64,000 nt of DNA from Proteromonas lacertae (Eukaryota > Sar > Bigyra > Opalinata > Proteromonadidae): assembly GCA_002245135.1 (NCBI GenBank), contig NGBS01000321.1, positions 1-64,000 on the forward strand. The letters run 5' to 3'. The first letter of the stretch is position 1; every line of letters starts with the position of its first letter. The position numbers and the translations under genes are program-made. Shown here one piece after another: positions 62,594 through 64,000 of the stretch. The notes under the pieces were generated by a model, which saw only the letters and a list, made by a program, of their open reading frames with translations, had not been told where the DNA came from and did not search any database.

Positions 62594-64000
62594 TGTCAGA
62601 TACAGGACAAATCACTATAGCTGGGATAGATTTCGGTGGAATAGAGATTGTTTTATCCAGGAGCACATTTTCTAATAATAAAATATCACCAATTGAAATA
62701 ATAGAAAATTCTTATTCACAGAAGAAAACCAAGTATAAAAATATATATAAATTATGTTGTTAATAGAGTTGGAATATGTTTTTCAGAGTATAAGACGCTC
62801 ATTGGTAGAGATGGTTACATCTCTTCAGCAAAATACTACAACAGAAAAATTGAGCCACCCAAAACAAATATATTTGTAAAAGATTGGCAAATGTCTATTA
62901 AACTGATGGATCAACAAATACAAATAAATGGTGTTTATAGCACATGTTACATACTTTTTCTACATTATATGTATGAATTTATAAAACAAAAACCTCAATA
63001 TATTGCGTTATCTATCCCATCTTATTATTCAATGGAACAAATAATCAGGGTTGTATCTTTATATAATTTTTTACCAAGAGCAAATCTTTTAGTATTACCT
63101 GAATATATTTCAAATGTTCTGAACTACTGTTTTTGTAATCCAATTCGAAATGAAGGTGAATCAAAAAATATAGTAATAGTTGATGTTGGCTATACCTATG
63201 CTTCTTCAACATTAATTAAATTAAAACGTAATTCATGTGAAATATTATCTCATAATTATACTAGAAATATAGGTGGTGAAGAAATAGATAAACTTATAAT
63301 GGAATATATTAAAAACCATTTAAAAGAAGAATATAATATAAATTCAATATCTCCAAGGAATGAAGTAAATATATTACACAAAATGATTGAAGCGAAAGAG
63401 AAATTATCAGCAGAAGGAGCAATGTCAATAGAAGTTACGTTTGAGAATTTAATTGAGAATAGTGACGATGATATTGTGATTAAATTTACAGTACAACAGC
63501 TGAATGAGATAATAAAAGACGTTTCACAGAATCTAAGCAAGATATTTGAAAGTTCATTATTCCAAAAATTGAATAAAAATGAGATGGAAAACTTAGAAAT
63601 TTGTATTGTTGGTGGAACAATGAGAATTCCTTATTTACAAAACAAATTAAAGATGTTTATCAAAGATATATATAATAATAATAGAAATTTAAACTTTACA
63701 ATGAATATGGATGAAAGTGTAGCTTATGGAAATGTATGCTTTGCTTATCAATGCTTAAAGTATTGGAATTTCATGTTTAGTGATTTAACTGGTTCAAATA
63801 TCAATGAGAATATTGCTAATGCAATAAATAAAAGAGAAAGATGTGATGCAATATTTCAGAGTGCTCAGCAATTAATTGACCAATTGAATCATTATAATGA
63901 AATAGCAAATCAAAGAAACAATTTAGAAAGTAAAATGTATATAAATATATATTTCATTTAACTTATATATAGTTATAAAGTCCAACATTTAGCTGAAAAT
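62594..64000 (+). CDS. Divergent Hsp110/Hsp70-superfamily chaperone (partial at right edge)
   Basis: The ATG at 62594 begins MSDTGQITIAGIDFGGIEIV. Introns lie at 62733-62766 and 63937-63972, and the gene leaves the window. The actin-like ATPase fold shows AGIDFGG (phosphate 1), NIVIVDVGYTYASSTLI (phosphate 2), RNIGGEEIDKLIMEYI, EAKEKLSAEGAMSIEV and ICIVGGTMRIPYLQNKL (adenosine), then DESVAYGN. The spacing and the EAKEKLSA segment match Hsp110/SSE proteins, which act as exchange factors for Hsp70. Several nucleotide-contact Gly and Thr residues are changed, so ATP handling may be weak. Confidence 0.82.

Overview
The window is nuclear DNA from a eukaryotic microbe, not a bacterium or virus. It is AT-rich and very compact. 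About 65 introns can be placed; most are 23-50 bp, and nearly all begin GTAT and end in TAG. Most genes are 35-180 bp apart, many as head-to-head pairs. A BBS1 gene implies a cilium at some life stage, and a mitochondrial-type uL11 protein implies mitochondrial translation. RGS, RhoGEF, BTB, bHLH, EDRF1 and MINPP1 genes suggest a free-living protist with rich signalling. I cannot name the genus.

Region 1 (1-26255, minus strand) is one giant gene that runs off the left edge. It encodes a secreted protein: signal peptide, two PSI-like cysteine modules, then more than 8,500 residues of a roughly 15-residue Ser/Gly-rich repeat that looks like a beta-solenoid. Around residue 4977 the repeats are interrupted by an S74 intramolecular chaperone domain with its self-cleavage Ser-Lys pair. 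That domain is best known from phage tail spikes and the animal factor MYRF. Repeats then resume for at least 3,700 residues. A 2,374-bp block inside the gene is duplicated almost perfectly. The reading frame changes three times, either through single-base indels or through tiny introns cut from repeat coding sequence. This is the most unusual object in the window.

Region 2 (26386-35377) holds mitochondrial ribosomal protein uL11 on the plus strand. Three minus-strand genes follow: a large B-box-like protein with weak codanin-1 resemblance, a degenerate EF-hand-type protein, and EDRF1.

Region 3 (35513-47447) holds a five-RGS-domain protein with an acylation-type N-terminus, a Pro/Gln/His-rich protein, BBS1, an RS-rich CCHC zinc-knuckle protein, a DH-PH-zinc-WW Rho GEF, TRM13 tRNA methyltransferase and a UBXN7-type UBX protein.

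Region 4 (47846-64000) holds a 61-residue protein with the PDCD4 N-terminal signature, a MINPP1-type phosphatase, a bHLH factor, a TAF1C/RRN6-like protein, a BTB/Ig-like/SPRY-like protein, a ZC2HC1/ZNF474-type zinc protein, a coiled-coil protein, a tandem GILT protein, a kinase with a cyclic-nucleotide-binding fold, and the start of a divergent Hsp110. No tRNA, rRNA, CRISPR array or intact transposon was seen.
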